Assembly: GCA_959607715.1 (NCBI GenBank)
Contig: CAUHNN010000011.1
Span: 1-64,000, forward strand
From: an uncultured Eggerthella sp.
Lineage (GTDB): Bacteria > Actinomycetota > Coriobacteriia > Coriobacteriales > Eggerthellaceae
DNA length: 64,000 nucleotides
Direction of reading: 5' to 3'
Shown here: positions 23,442 to 31,986 of the stretch, piece after piece
Layout: each line of letters opens with the position of its first letter
Numbering within the stretch: position 1 is the stretch's first letter
Made by a program: the position numbers and the translations under genes
Notes under the pieces: model-generated
What the model was told of the DNA's origin: nothing
Seen by the model: the letters and a program-made list of their open reading frames with translations, nothing else
Databases searched by the model: none

Positions 23442-26078
23442 ATGAAATACATGACAACCGCTGAAATTCGTGAGAAGTACCTTTCGTTCTTCGAGGAAAA
23501 GGGCTGCAAGCGCATGCCCTCGTCGTCTTTGATCCCCGATGATCCCTCTCTGCTTCTGACGAGCGCGGGCATGGTCCAGTTCAAGCCCTACTTCCTTCAC
23601 GTCAAGGAGCTTGATCCGGCCTACATCGGAACCACGACGGTTCAGAAGTGCGTTCGCACCAACGACATCGACATCATCGGCACCACGGGCCGCCACTTGA
23701 GCTTCTTCGAGATGCTCGGCAACTTCAGCTTCGGCAAGTACTTCAAGAAGGAGATGTGCGCCTGGGCTTATGAGTTCTCCACCGAGGTGCTCGAGCTTCC
23801 TGCAGAGCGCCTCTACTTCACCGTCTTCGAAGACGACGACGAGACGATCGAGATCTGGAAGGAGATCGGCGTTCCCGAGGATCACATCTCCCGTCTGGGC
23901 GAAGACGACAACTTCTGGCGTGCCGGCCCGACCGGCCCGTGCGGCCCGTGCTCTGAAATCTACTTCGATCAGGGTCCCGAGGTTGGTTGCGGTAGCCCCG
24001 ACTGCAAGCCGGGGTGCGACTGCGATCGCTTCCTCGAGTTCTGGAACTGCGTCTTCACTCAGTTCGACGGCCAGGAGGACGGCACCCTTGCCCCGCTCAA
24101 GACGAAGAACATCGATACCGGCATGGGTCTCGAGCGCATCGCCGCGATCATGCAGGGCGTCGACAACAACTACGACACCGACGTCCTGAGGGGTCTCGTC
24201 GCGGTGGGTGAAGGCCTCTCGGGCAAGGAATACAAGAAGGACGAGGCCACCGATCTCGCTCTGCGCATCATGGCCGACCACAGCCGCGCCGTGACGTTCA
24301 TGATCGCCGACGGCATCTTGCCGGGCAACGAAGGCCGCGGCTACGTTCTGCGCCGCCTGCTTCGTCGCGCCGTCATGAAGGGGCACTCCATCGGCATCGA
24401 AGGGGCGTTCCTCGCTCACTTCATCGACAAGATCATCGAGCTGATGGGCCCGGTGTACCCCGAAATCGTCGAGAACGAGGGGCTTATCAAGCGCGTCGTC
24501 CTTTCCGAGGAGGAGCGCTTCGGTGCGACCCTGAAGCAGGGACAGGCGTATCTCGAGGATGCGCTTGCCGAACTTGCGGGCACCGTCCTTCCCGGCCATA
24601 CCGCCTTCACCCTTCACGACACCTATGGGTTCCCTGTCGAGATTACCGAGGAGATCTGCGCCGAGCGCGGCATCACGGTCGATCGCGAGGAATTCGACGC
24701 ATGCATGGAGCAGCAGCGTGAACGTGCCCGTGCGGCGACCAAGTCCGATAACGAAGCCGCATGGAGCACCTACGGCAGCGTCTACGCCGATCTTCTGAAG
24801 GAAGTCGGTCATAGCGCATTCGTCGGCTACGAGGACCTCACGTCTTCCGCGCAGGTCAAGGCGCTCGTGAAAGACGGCGCTCGCGTCGATTCCTTGGCTG
24901 TGGGCGAGTCGGGCGAGGCCATCTTCGACGTCACCCCGTTCTACGCTGAAATGGGTGGCCAGGTCGGCGATGCCGGCACGATCGAAGGCGAGGGCCTTTC
25001 TGCCCAGGTCTCTGATACCCAGGCTCCTGAAAAGGGCATCATCGTCCATTCCGTCACGGTTGAGCAGGGTGCGCTCTCGGTGGGCGACGACGTTACGCTT
25101 CATGTCGACGAGTCCCGTCGCGCGCGCATCGCCCGCAACCACACCGCGACTCATCTGCTTCACGCATCCTTGCGCGCGGTCCTCGGCGACCATGTCAAGC
25201 AGGCGGGCAGCTACGTCGGTCCCGATCGCCTTCGTTTCGACTTCACTCACTTCGAGGGCGTTACCCCCGAGCAGCTTTCCGAAGTCGAGCGCGTCGCCAA
25301 CGATGCCGTCATGAAGGGCATCGTGCTCAACGTCTTCGAAACTTCTCTTGACCAAGCGCGCGAGGCGGGCGTCACGGCGCTGTTCGGCGAGAAGTATGGC
25401 GATCGCGTGCGCGTCGTCGAGGCGGGCGACTTCTCGCAGGAGCTCTGCGGTGGCTGCCACGTTTCCAACACCTCTGAAATCGGCCTCATCAAGCTCGTTT
25501 CCGAAAGCAGCGTCGGCGCGAATCTTCGTCGAATCGAGGCCGTTACGTCCTTCGAGGCGTTGAACTACCTCGACGCCTTCGAGGCGCAGGTCAAGGATCT
25601 CTCCCGCGTTCTGCGCGTGCCTACCGCCGATGTGGTTTCCCGCGTCGAGGCCCTTCTGGCGCAGGTCAAGGAGCTTCAGGCGAAGGAAAAGGCTGCAGCG
25701 AGCGCTTCTGCCGCAGGCGACCTTCCCGCCGACCTCGGTGAATTCACCGTCGATGCGGGCTATCCGGTCTTCGTCTTCCGCAAGGACGGTCTCGATGCGG
25801 GCGGCATGCGCAACTTCTGGGACATCGTCCGTTCCCGCATCGGCGAGGACGGCGCCTGCGTTTTGGCATCCGACAACGGCGGCACGCCCATCCTTCTTGC
25901 GGCCGGCGGCGACAACGCCGTGGCTGCGGGCTTCAACGCCGGTGCCGTCATCAAGCAGATCGCCCGCGAAATCAAGGGCGGCGGCGGCGGAAAGCCTTCG
26001 ATGGCCCAGGCCGGCGGCAAGGACGTTTCCGGTCTCGATGCGGCGCTTGCGGCTGCTCGCGAGCTTTTGACGAAGTAG
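23442..26078 (+). CDS. alaS: Alanyl-tRNA synthetase
   Basis: Charges tRNA-Ala and edits mis-charged Ser and Gly. The 878-residue protein has the class II catalytic domain (MTTAEIREKYLSFFEEKGCK, SLIPDDPSLLLTSAGMVQFK, TVQKCVRTNDIDIIG, GPTGPCGPCSEIYFD). The tRNA-recognition region, the editing domain with zinc site (NHTATHLLHASLR and CGGCHVSNTSEIG) and the C-terminal C-Ala/DHHA1 domain (GGGGGKPSMAQAGGKD) follow. Length and order are normal. The start ATG at 23442 is preceded by GAAGAGGAAACG. ruvX follows after 15 bases and mltG after another 21, so alaS-ruvX-mltG form an operon, as in many Gram-positive genomes. Confidence 0.97.
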   Translation: MKYMTTAEIREKYLSFFEEKGCKRMPSSSLIPDDPSLLLTSAGMVQFKPYFLHVKELDPAYIGTTTVQKCVRTNDIDIIGTTGRHLSFFEMLGNFSFGKYFKKEMCAWAYEFSTEVLELPAERLYFTVFEDDDETIEIWKEIGVPEDHISRLGEDDNFWRAGPTGPCGPCSEIYFDQGPEVGCGSPDCKPGCDCDRFLEFWNCVFTQFDGQEDGTLAPLKTKNIDTGMGLERIAAIMQGVDNNYDTDVLRGLVAVGEGLSGKEYKKDEATDLALRIMADHSRAVTFMIADGILPGNEGRGYVLRRLLRRAVMKGHSIGIEGAFLAHFIDKIIELMGPVYPEIVENEGLIKRVVLSEEERFGATLKQGQAYLEDALAELAGTVLPGHTAFTLHDTYGFPVEITEEICAERGITVDREEFDACMEQQRERARAATKSDNEAAWSTYGSVYADLLKEVGHSAFVGYEDLTSSAQVKALVKDGARVDSLAVGESGEAIFDVTPFYAEMGGQVGDAGTIEGEGLSAQVSDTQAPEKGIIVHSVTVEQGALSVGDDVTLHVDESRRARIARNHTATHLLHASLRAVLGDHVKQAGSYVGPDRLRFDFTHFEGVTPEQLSEVERVANDAVMKGIVLNVFETSLDQAREAGVTALFGEKYGDRVRVVEAGDFSQELCGGCHVSNTSEIGLIKLVSESSVGANLRRIEAVTSFEALNYLDAFEAQVKDLSRVLRVPTADVVSRVEALLAQVKELQAKEKAAASASAAGDLPADLGEFTVDAGYPVFVFRKDGLDAGGMRNFWDIVRSRIGEDGACVLASDNGGTPILLAAGGDNAVAAGFNAGAVIKQIAREIKGGGGGKPSMAQAGGKDVSGLDAALAAARELLTK

Positions 26079-26093
26079 CGAAGGGCTTTTCGC

Positions 26094-26504
26094 ATGCGCA
26101 TCATGGCACTCGATATCGGTGAAGTCCGTTGCGGCATCGCCATCAGCGACCCCCGCGAGTCTATAGCGACGCCTGTTTGCGTCCTTCCCACAGCGGAAGT
26201 CCGTTCCCAGGCTGCGTCGTTTCGACGCGTGCTGGAAGATTGGGAGCCCGAGCTCATCGTTTCGGGGCTTCCTCTTTCCATGGATGGCAAGCGTGGTAAG
26301 CAGGCGGATACGATCCGCGCGATCGCGCAGGAGATTTCCGCTCGAACCGGTTTACCGCTCGAGTTCTCCGACGAGCGTTTGAGCTCGTCGGAGGCCAAGC
26401 GCGCCATGCGCGCCCAGGGCATGTCGGAGCGGGAGATGCGCGGTAAGGTCGACATGATCGCCGCGTCCCTGTTCTTGCAGTCGTGGCTCGACGCCCGTAA
26501 GTAA
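26094..26504 (+). CDS. ruvX: Putative pre-16S rRNA nuclease / Holliday-junction-resolvase-like YqgF
   Basis: An RNase H-fold protein implicated in 16S rRNA 5'-end maturation. The 136-residue protein starts RIMALDIGEVRCGIAISDPR (first catalytic Asp in ALDIG) and has LIVSGLPLSMDGKRGKQADT and FSDERLSSSEAKRAM (third acidic site ER-L-S-S), the standard YqgF signatures. The length is normal. It lies between alaS and mltG with short spacers and is expected to be co-translated with them. Confidence 0.93.
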   Translation: MRIMALDIGEVRCGIAISDPRESIATPVCVLPTAEVRSQAASFRRVLEDWEPELIVSGLPLSMDGKRGKQADTIRAIAQEISARTGLPLEFSDERLSSSEAKRAMRAQGMSEREMRGKVDMIAASLFLQSWLDARK

Positions 26505-26525
26505 CCTATCGGAAAGGTTGATGGG

Positions 26526-27680
26526 ATGAATCCTCGCAAGGTCACGTATTCGCGCCGTTCCACCCACGCCGCCCGCGCGGCCCATGCACGGGGAGAGCGC
26601 GAATTCAAGACATACGACACCTCCGCCATCCGACCCAAGCGCTCGCGTAAGCCCTTCATCATCGCGGGCGCCGTTGCCGCCTTCGTCGTCGTGGTCGCGA
26701 TCGTCCTCTTCGCCCTGAAGGGCTGCTCTTCGCCGGCCAACGAGAATATGGTCGCCGACGGCCAAGAGGTGACCGTTGAGATCGTCGAAGGCTCAACGGT
26801 GCCTGACATCGCGCAAACGCTTTTCGATGCGGGATTGGTGTATCGTACGAGCGATTTCGTCTCCGCCGTCAAGGCGCGCGGGGCCGATTCCCAGCTTCAG
26901 ACCGGCGTGTATCAGCTGCAGGGCGGCATGAGCGACGACGATCTCATCGACGCCCTCGTCTCAGGTCCTTCGTCGACTCTGGCCGTCACGGAGGGCATGA
27001 AGCTCGACGACATCGCCGCTGCCGTCGAGAAAGCCTACGGCGGCAGCATCTCGGCATCCGAATTCAAGAAGGCGGCCTCCGATGCCTCGGTCTATGCGGA
27101 TTCGTACAGCTTCCTCGAGGAAGTCGACGACGCCTCGCTCGAGGGCTTCCTCTTCCCGAAGACCTACGATCTGCTCGTTTCCCCGAAAGCCTCCGACGTC
27201 GTTCGCCAGATGCTCGACCAATACGCCCAGGAAACTTCCTCTCTCGACTACTCCTACGCCAAGAAGCAGGGTCTTTCCCCTTATGAAGTCCTGATCCTGG
27301 CTTCCATCGTCGAGAAAGAGGGAACGGCCGATACCTACAGCAAGGTCGCGGCGGTCTTCTACAACCGTCTTTCCAACCAGGGCGATCCTTCCTACGGCAC
27401 CCTCGGCAGCGATGCGACGACCGCCTACGAGGTGGGGGACAACCTCGATTCCTACGATTGGACGACCAAGAGCCCCTACAACACGCGCGTGACCAAGGGT
27501 CTGCCGCCGACGCCGATCTGCAGCCCGAGCCTTGCCACGATCCAAGCCGTCTGCTCCCCTGAGCAGAATTTCTCCGATTACTACTTCTTCTCCTTCTGGC
27601 CCAATGACCAGGGCGGCGTCGACTACTTCTTCGACAAGACCTACGACGACCACCAGAAGACCATCGCCGAGCATTCGTAG
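26526..27680 (+). CDS. mltG: Endolytic murein transglycosylase MltG
   Basis: Cleaves nascent glycan strands at the membrane and is thought to set strand ends during elongation. The 384-residue protein has a basic cytoplasmic N-terminus, one transmembrane segment (about 42-62, PFIIAGAVAAFVVVVAIVLF) and a LysM-like subdomain (VTVEIVEGSTVPDIAQTLFD). The YceG catalytic domain has LILASIVEKEGTADTYSKVA, with the catalytic Glu in the VEKEG motif, and then VFYNRLSNQGDPSYGTLGSD and TPICSPSLATIQAV. It starts with ATG at 26526. The product is envelope-localised and the operon is that of alaS. Confidence 0.92.
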   Translation: MNPRKVTYSRRSTHAARAAHARGEREFKTYDTSAIRPKRSRKPFIIAGAVAAFVVVVAIVLFALKGCSSPANENMVADGQEVTVEIVEGSTVPDIAQTLFDAGLVYRTSDFVSAVKARGADSQLQTGVYQLQGGMSDDDLIDALVSGPSSTLAVTEGMKLDDIAAAVEKAYGGSISASEFKKAASDASVYADSYSFLEEVDDASLEGFLFPKTYDLLVSPKASDVVRQMLDQYAQETSSLDYSYAKKQGLSPYEVLILASIVEKEGTADTYSKVAAVFYNRLSNQGDPSYGTLGSDATTAYEVGDNLDSYDWTTKSPYNTRVTKGLPPTPICSPSLATIQAVCSPEQNFSDYYFFSFWPNDQGGVDYFFDKTYDDHQKTIAEHS

Positions 27681-27702
27681 GTGTCGCACCCCGAGGTGAG
27701 CC

Positions 27703-28227
27703 ATGTCGCTTTTACAGCCTGATCGTTATTTTTCGCGGGTGAGCGCTATCAGCGCGAACTTCGATGTTAGCCGTAAGGGTTACCGTTTCGTCTTCCTCGA
27801 CGTCGACAACACGGTGAAGCGGCGCGATACCCATGATGTCCCTCCCGATGTTCACTCGTGGATCGCGGATCTCAAGGAACGGGGGATAGGCGTTTGCCTC
27901 GTTTCGAACAATTGGCATAAAGGTGTCCATGAAACCGCCCGTGATCTCGACGTTCCCATAGCCGCGAAGGCGCTCAAGCCCCTTCCGATAGGTTTTCTGC
28001 GCGCTTGTCGTGAGCTCGGTGCTAAGCCGCACGAGGTTTTGATGATCGGCGACCAGATCGGCACCGACATCCTTGGCGCCCACCTCCTTGGCATGGGGGC
28101 GTATCTGGTGTGCCCGCTTTGCGAAGTGGACATCCTCTCCTCGCGCATCGCCCATTCATTCGAGCGCCTGTTCATTTCCGATCTCGAGCCTGAAGGGGTG
28201 GAAGCATGCGACGCCTCACGTTCATAG
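27703..28227 (+). CDS. YqeG-family HAD phosphatase
   Basis: This 174-residue HAD-superfamily protein of subclass IIIA (YqeG type) has motif I VFLDVDNTVKRRDTHDVPPD (Asp-x-Asp), motif II LVSNNWHKG (Ser-Asn) and motif III KALKPLPIGF ... VLMIGDQIGTDILGAHLLGM. In Firmicutes yqeG is often next to yqeH and aroE (aroD). Here too it overlaps an AroE-like gene, by 22 bases, which fits that conserved context. The substrate is unknown; a mitochondrial relative is a phosphatidylglycerophosphate phosphatase, so phospholipid synthesis is one possibility. The start is ATG at 27703. Confidence 0.85.
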   Translation: MSLLQPDRYFSRVSAISANFDVSRKGYRFVFLDVDNTVKRRDTHDVPPDVHSWIADLKERGIGVCLVSNNWHKGVHETARDLDVPIAAKALKPLPIGFLRACRELGAKPHEVLMIGDQIGTDILGAHLLGMGAYLVCPLCEVDILSSRIAHSFERLFISDLEPEGVEACDASRS

Positions 28228-29036
28228 CGACTCCTTCCTCTCGATCCGCGGCGCAGACGTTTCGCCGCGCTTTCATGGACAAGACGGCGACATGGAGCGT
28301 GTCGATAGGGGAATGCTCGACCGTAGCCGAAGCGCAGCGTGCTTGCTCGGATGCCGATCACGCCTACGTCGTGGCGGCGCCGTTTCGTTCCATCTTGGCC
28401 GGTGAAGCAGCCATGCTCGGCTCCTCGGTTCGCTTGACGCAGGGCGCCGACATCATGTTCCGCGGCGCCTCCCAGCGTCTCTGCGTCTCGCAGGTGGCGC
28501 GCGCGGCCATCGATGCGATGGAGCAGATCTATCTGCCTGTCTTCGGGGCGCATGTCGTTGTGCTCGGGTCCGGCTCAGCCGCGCTCGATTTCGCCTACGA
28601 GTTTTCGCGCGCTGGGGTCGACGAGGTCGTCATCCTCGACGACGACAAGGAGCGCGCCCGCAGCAACGTCGAGGCGTTTCTCGACGCCTACGATCGCGAC
28701 AAGACGCGCATCATCGACACCGAGGCCTCGCGCGAAGGGCACCTTTCGGCGCTTCGCGCTTACGAGCACACCTCGTATCTTTTCGGCTCGTATTCCTCGC
28801 GTTCGCGCATCACCTCTGCCGATGTGGTCATCGACGCTTCGTTCGGCCGCGCCCCGTCCTTCGCTGCCGACGTCTTTCGCGAAGCTCAGATCGTGTGCGA
28901 CCCCTGGGGCGTGTCGGAGTCGTTTCAATGCGCCGAAGAAGTCGGTTTCGACGTGCTTTCGAGCGAGGAGGTTATGAGGTGCTGGGGTGCGCAAGCCGCT
29001 GATCTGCTCACTGATCTCGTTCGTGCTGATTTGTAA
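28206..29036 (+). CDS. Divergent shikimate dehydrogenase-like protein (AroE fold)
   Basis: This 276-residue protein occupies the position of aroE, between yqeG and aroC-aroK-aroB. The C-terminal half looks like the NADP-binding domain of AroE: HVVVLGSGSAALDFAYEFSR, EVVILDDDKERARSNVEAFL, ADVVIDASFG and a C-terminal VMRCWGAQAADLLTDL. The N-terminal substrate domain is degenerate. The catalytic N-V-T-x-P-x-K motif appears only as YVVAAPFRSILAGE, so the catalytic Lys is an Arg at best, and the A-x-N-T motif and second Asp are not recognisable. It may still catalyse 3-dehydroshikimate reduction, or may have changed function. It overlaps yqeG by 22 bases. About 65 bases separate it from aroC. Confidence 0.6.
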   Translation: MRRLTFIATPSSRSAAQTFRRAFMDKTATWSVSIGECSTVAEAQRACSDADHAYVVAAPFRSILAGEAAMLGSSVRLTQGADIMFRGASQRLCVSQVARAAIDAMEQIYLPVFGAHVVVLGSGSAALDFAYEFSRAGVDEVVILDDDKERARSNVEAFLDAYDRDKTRIIDTEASREGHLSALRAYEHTSYLFGSYSSRSRITSADVVIDASFGRAPSFAADVFREAQIVCDPWGVSESFQCAEEVGFDVLSSEEVMRCWGAQAADLLTDLVRADL

Positions 29037-29101
29037 CATGATCGGCTTCATTTGATAGAATCTTTGCATCTTTTATTCGTCAAATGAGGGTTTAGGGAAT
29101 C

Positions 29102-30274
29102 ATGGATTACATAACAGCAGGTGAAAGCCACGGTCCGGTACTGACGACCATCGTGTCGGGGGTGCCTGCTGGCTTGACAATTTCCGAGAAGAGCATCAAC
29201 TCCGATCTGGCTCGCCGCCAAAGCGGCTACGGTCGCGGTGGACGTCAGGCGATCGAGAAGGACACGGTTCAGATCACCTCGGGCGTTCGCTTCGGGGTCA
29301 CCATGGGTTCCCCCATCACCCTTTCCGTTCCCAATCGCGACTGGAAGAACTGGCAGGGTCGCATGGACGTCTTCGGGGAGGCGCCGGCCGATCTCGTTCG
29401 TGAAGTCACGCCTCGTCCCGGCCACGCTGATCTGCTTGGCGTCCTCAAGAACGATCAGGACGACTGTCGCAACATCCTCGAGCGCTCGAGCGCCCGTGAA
29501 ACCACGATGCGCGTGGCCGCAGCGGGGATCGCCCGCGAATTTTTGGCTGAGCTTGGCGTCGAGATCCATTCCTATGTCGTTTCCATCGGCGATGTTTCCA
29601 TGGAAGAAGACGATCCCATGGCCCTTGCCGGAACCTATCGCCCGCTCGATATCGAGATGAGCGAGGTTCGCTGCCCCGATGAAGCCGCCTCCGAGGCGAT
29701 GATGGACGCCATCGACCGCGCGAAAGAGGCGGGGGATACCCTTGGTGGCACTTTCCGAGTCGTCGTCACCGGTCTTCTGCCTACTCTTGGCGGATACGAA
29801 ACGCCGACGGATCGCCTTACGTCGAAGCTCGGCGGCGCCCTGTTCTCCATTCCTGCCATCAAAGGGGTCGAGTTCGGTCTGGGTTTCGAGGCGACGCGTC
29901 GTCCCGGCAGCCGCGTTCACGACGAGATCCTTCTCGACGAAAAGCGCGGCTTCGTTCGCGCATCCAACAACGCCGGCGGGCTCGAAGGCGGCATGACCAC
30001 GGGCATGCCGCTGGTGGTTACCGTCGGCATGAAGCCCATCGCGACGCTTACCACGCCGCTCGAGACGGTCAACCTCGATACCCTCGAAGTGGCCAAGGCG
30101 TCGAAGGAACGAAGCGATACGTGCGCCGTTCCCGCCGCCGCGGTGGTCGCTGAATCGGAAGTCGCCCTCGTCATCGCCGACGCGTACCTGCGCAAATTCG
30201 GATCCGACAACATGACCGATATCAAACAGAACATCGCTTCGTTCAAGGAGCGCATCAAGACCATGTCGCGCTAA
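29102..30274 (+). CDS. aroC: Chorismate synthase
   Basis: Converts EPSP to chorismate using reduced FMN, the last step of the shikimate pathway. The 390-residue protein starts MDYITAGESHGPVLTTIVSG (the GESHG signature). It has GRGGRQAIEKDTVQITSGVR, VTPRPGHADLLGVLK, ARETTMRVAAAGIAREFL and, near the C-terminus, ASNNAGGLEGGMTTGMPLV (the second signature). The end, RKFGSDNMTDI, is also typical. The length is normal. aroK and aroB follow with 28- and 6-base gaps, so the genes share a transcript. No aroA or aroD/aroQ is in this window. Confidence 0.96.
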   Translation: MDYITAGESHGPVLTTIVSGVPAGLTISEKSINSDLARRQSGYGRGGRQAIEKDTVQITSGVRFGVTMGSPITLSVPNRDWKNWQGRMDVFGEAPADLVREVTPRPGHADLLGVLKNDQDDCRNILERSSARETTMRVAAAGIAREFLAELGVEIHSYVVSIGDVSMEEDDPMALAGTYRPLDIEMSEVRCPDEAASEAMMDAIDRAKEAGDTLGGTFRVVVTGLLPTLGGYETPTDRLTSKLGGALFSIPAIKGVEFGLGFEATRRPGSRVHDEILLDEKRGFVRASNNAGGLEGGMTTGMPLVVTVGMKPIATLTTPLETVNLDTLEVAKASKERSDTCAVPAAAVVAESEVALVIADAYLRKFGSDNMTDIKQNIASFKERIKTMSR

Positions 30275-30302
30275 GCGATTCGAAAGGAAGGGAATCCCAT
30301 TC

Positions 30303-30866
30303 ATGTCCGGCTCTCAACGTCCCCAAAGCATCTACACCTTGACCAAGCCCGTATTCTTCATCGGTTTCATGGGGGCCGGTAAAACGTGCGTTTCCCAGCA
30401 GATCGCCGTCACCTGCGGCGTCGCATCCATCGACGCAGACGAATACCTCGAGCTTCGCGAGGACCGCATCATCGCCGATATCTTCGCCGAAGACGGCGAA
30501 GAGGCGTTCCGCGACATCGAGACCGACGTCCTGCGCGACCTTGCCCGTCGCTCTCCTCGTCTCATCGGTTGCGGTGGCGGCGTCGTCACGAAGCGCCCTG
30601 AAAACGCGGACATCATGCGCGAGTCCGGCTTCGTCGTCTACCTGCAGGTTACGGCCGATGGTGCCGCCGAGCGCATCCCGAACACCGAATCGCGCCCGAT
30701 GTTCAAGAACATCGAGACGGCGCGCAAGACGATCGTCGAGCGCATGCCTCAGTACGAAGCCGCCGCCGACGTTTCCGTCGACACCGAGGGCCGCACCATC
30801 CGCGAGGTGGCCGATGAGGTGGTCGAGCGCCTGCTCGAAGCGGGCGCTCTCGTGAAGAACGACTAG
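30303..30866 (+). CDS. aroK: Shikimate kinase
   Basis: Phosphorylates shikimate with ATP. The 187-residue protein has the P-loop FIGFMGAGKTCVSQQ (about 18-32), ASIDADEYLELREDRIIADI with the shikimate-binding Asp, FRDIETDVLRDLA, and the Walker B-like LIGCGGGVVTKRPE (GGG motif). The lid segment carries RPMFKN. An N-terminal extension of about 15 residues (SGSQRPQSIYTLTKP) precedes the fold; the start ATG at 30303 is preceded by GAAAGGAAGGG. Confidence 0.93.
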   Translation: MSGSQRPQSIYTLTKPVFFIGFMGAGKTCVSQQIAVTCGVASIDADEYLELREDRIIADIFAEDGEEAFRDIETDVLRDLARRSPRLIGCGGGVVTKRPENADIMRESGFVVYLQVTADGAAERIPNTESRPMFKNIETARKTIVERMPQYEAAADVSVDTEGRTIREVADEVVERLLEAGALVKND

Positions 30867-30872
30867 GGGCGG

Positions 30873-31982
30873 ATGCTCGTGACGCGCATCATCGTCGATA
30901 TCCCCGACACCCCCTCCTACGACGTCAGGGTGGCGCCTGGCGCCTTGCATGACCTCGGGCCCTCGCTTCGCCGCATAGACCGCAATCCTCGTGCGCTCAT
31001 CGTGACGGATGACTTGGTTGCCCCTCTCTATCTCGCCGACGTCAAGGAATCGCTTGAGCAGGCGTCGTATCGCACTTCGACCATCACGGTCCCCGCGGGC
31101 GAGACGGCCAAGTCTCTTTCTTGCGCGGGGGAGATGTGGGACGCGATGGCGCAGTGCGGCCTCGATCGCGATTCGATCGTCGTGGCCCTTGGCGGCGGTG
31201 TGGTGGGCGATCTTGCCGGCTTCACCGCCTCTACCTTCATGCGCGGGCTCCGGGTCGTTCAGGTCCCTACCACGCTGCTTTCCATGGTCGATTCGTCGGT
31301 CGGCGGGAAGACGGCCATCAATCTCGAGGCGGGGAAGAACCTCGTGGGAACGTTTTGGCAGCCCATCTTCGTGTGCGCCGATACCGATACGCTGAAGACC
31401 CTTCCCGAGCGTGAATGGGCCTGTGGATGCGGGGAGATAGCCAAGTCGGCCGTCATCGATTCCCCTGCGTTTTACTCCTGGCTCATCGAGCACGTCGATG
31501 ACATGGCGGCGCGCGTGCCTAAGGTCGTCGAGGAGGCCGTGTGCCGATGCGTCGCCTTCAAGGCGGGCGTCGTCGCCCGCGACCAGGAGGAAACGAAGGG
31601 CGTGCGGGAGTGCCTCAACTACGGTCACACGCTCGCCCACGCCATCGAGGCCGAGGCGGGCTACGGCGTCTACTCGCATGGCCATGCCGTCGCCCAGGGC
31701 ATGCGCTTCGCGGCGCGGTTGTCCGTCGCGTTGGGCTATGCCGATCTCGCTTTCGCCGTTGAGCAGGATGCGCTTCTCGACGCGCTCGGCCTTTCCGAGC
31801 TTCGCTTCGCCGCTGACCCCGAGGCTCTTCTTGCCCACATGAAGGGCGACAAGAAGGTGCGATCGGGCAAGCTGCGTTTCGTGCTTCCCGAGGGACCCGG
31901 CGCATGGCGCGTTCAGGTGCTCGACGACGATTTCCTGCTCGAGTACCTTGCCGCTTGGCAGCGTAGCGTGAAGGAAGGCTAG
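30873..31982 (+). CDS. aroB: 3-dehydroquinate synthase
   Basis: Cyclises DAHP to 3-dehydroquinate (NAD+, Zn2+), the second step of the shikimate pathway. The 369-residue protein has RALIVTDDLVAPLY, VPAGETAKSLSCAGEMWDAM, DSIVVALGGGVVGDLAGFTA, MVDSSVGGKTAINLEAGKNL and LNYGHTLAHAIEAEAGYG (His zinc ligands), all typical. The start is ATG at 30873, six bases after aroK; a GTG two codons downstream is an alternative. pepP follows after 4 bases. Confidence 0.95.
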   Translation: MLVTRIIVDIPDTPSYDVRVAPGALHDLGPSLRRIDRNPRALIVTDDLVAPLYLADVKESLEQASYRTSTITVPAGETAKSLSCAGEMWDAMAQCGLDRDSIVVALGGGVVGDLAGFTASTFMRGLRVVQVPTTLLSMVDSSVGGKTAINLEAGKNLVGTFWQPIFVCADTDTLKTLPEREWACGCGEIAKSAVIDSPAFYSWLIEHVDDMAARVPKVVEEAVCRCVAFKAGVVARDQEETKGVRECLNYGHTLAHAIEAEAGYGVYSHGHAVAQGMRFAARLSVALGYADLAFAVEQDALLDALGLSELRFAADPEALLAHMKGDKKVRSGKLRFVLPEGPGAWRVQVLDDDFLLEYLAAWQRSVKEG

Positions 31983-31986
31983 GACC

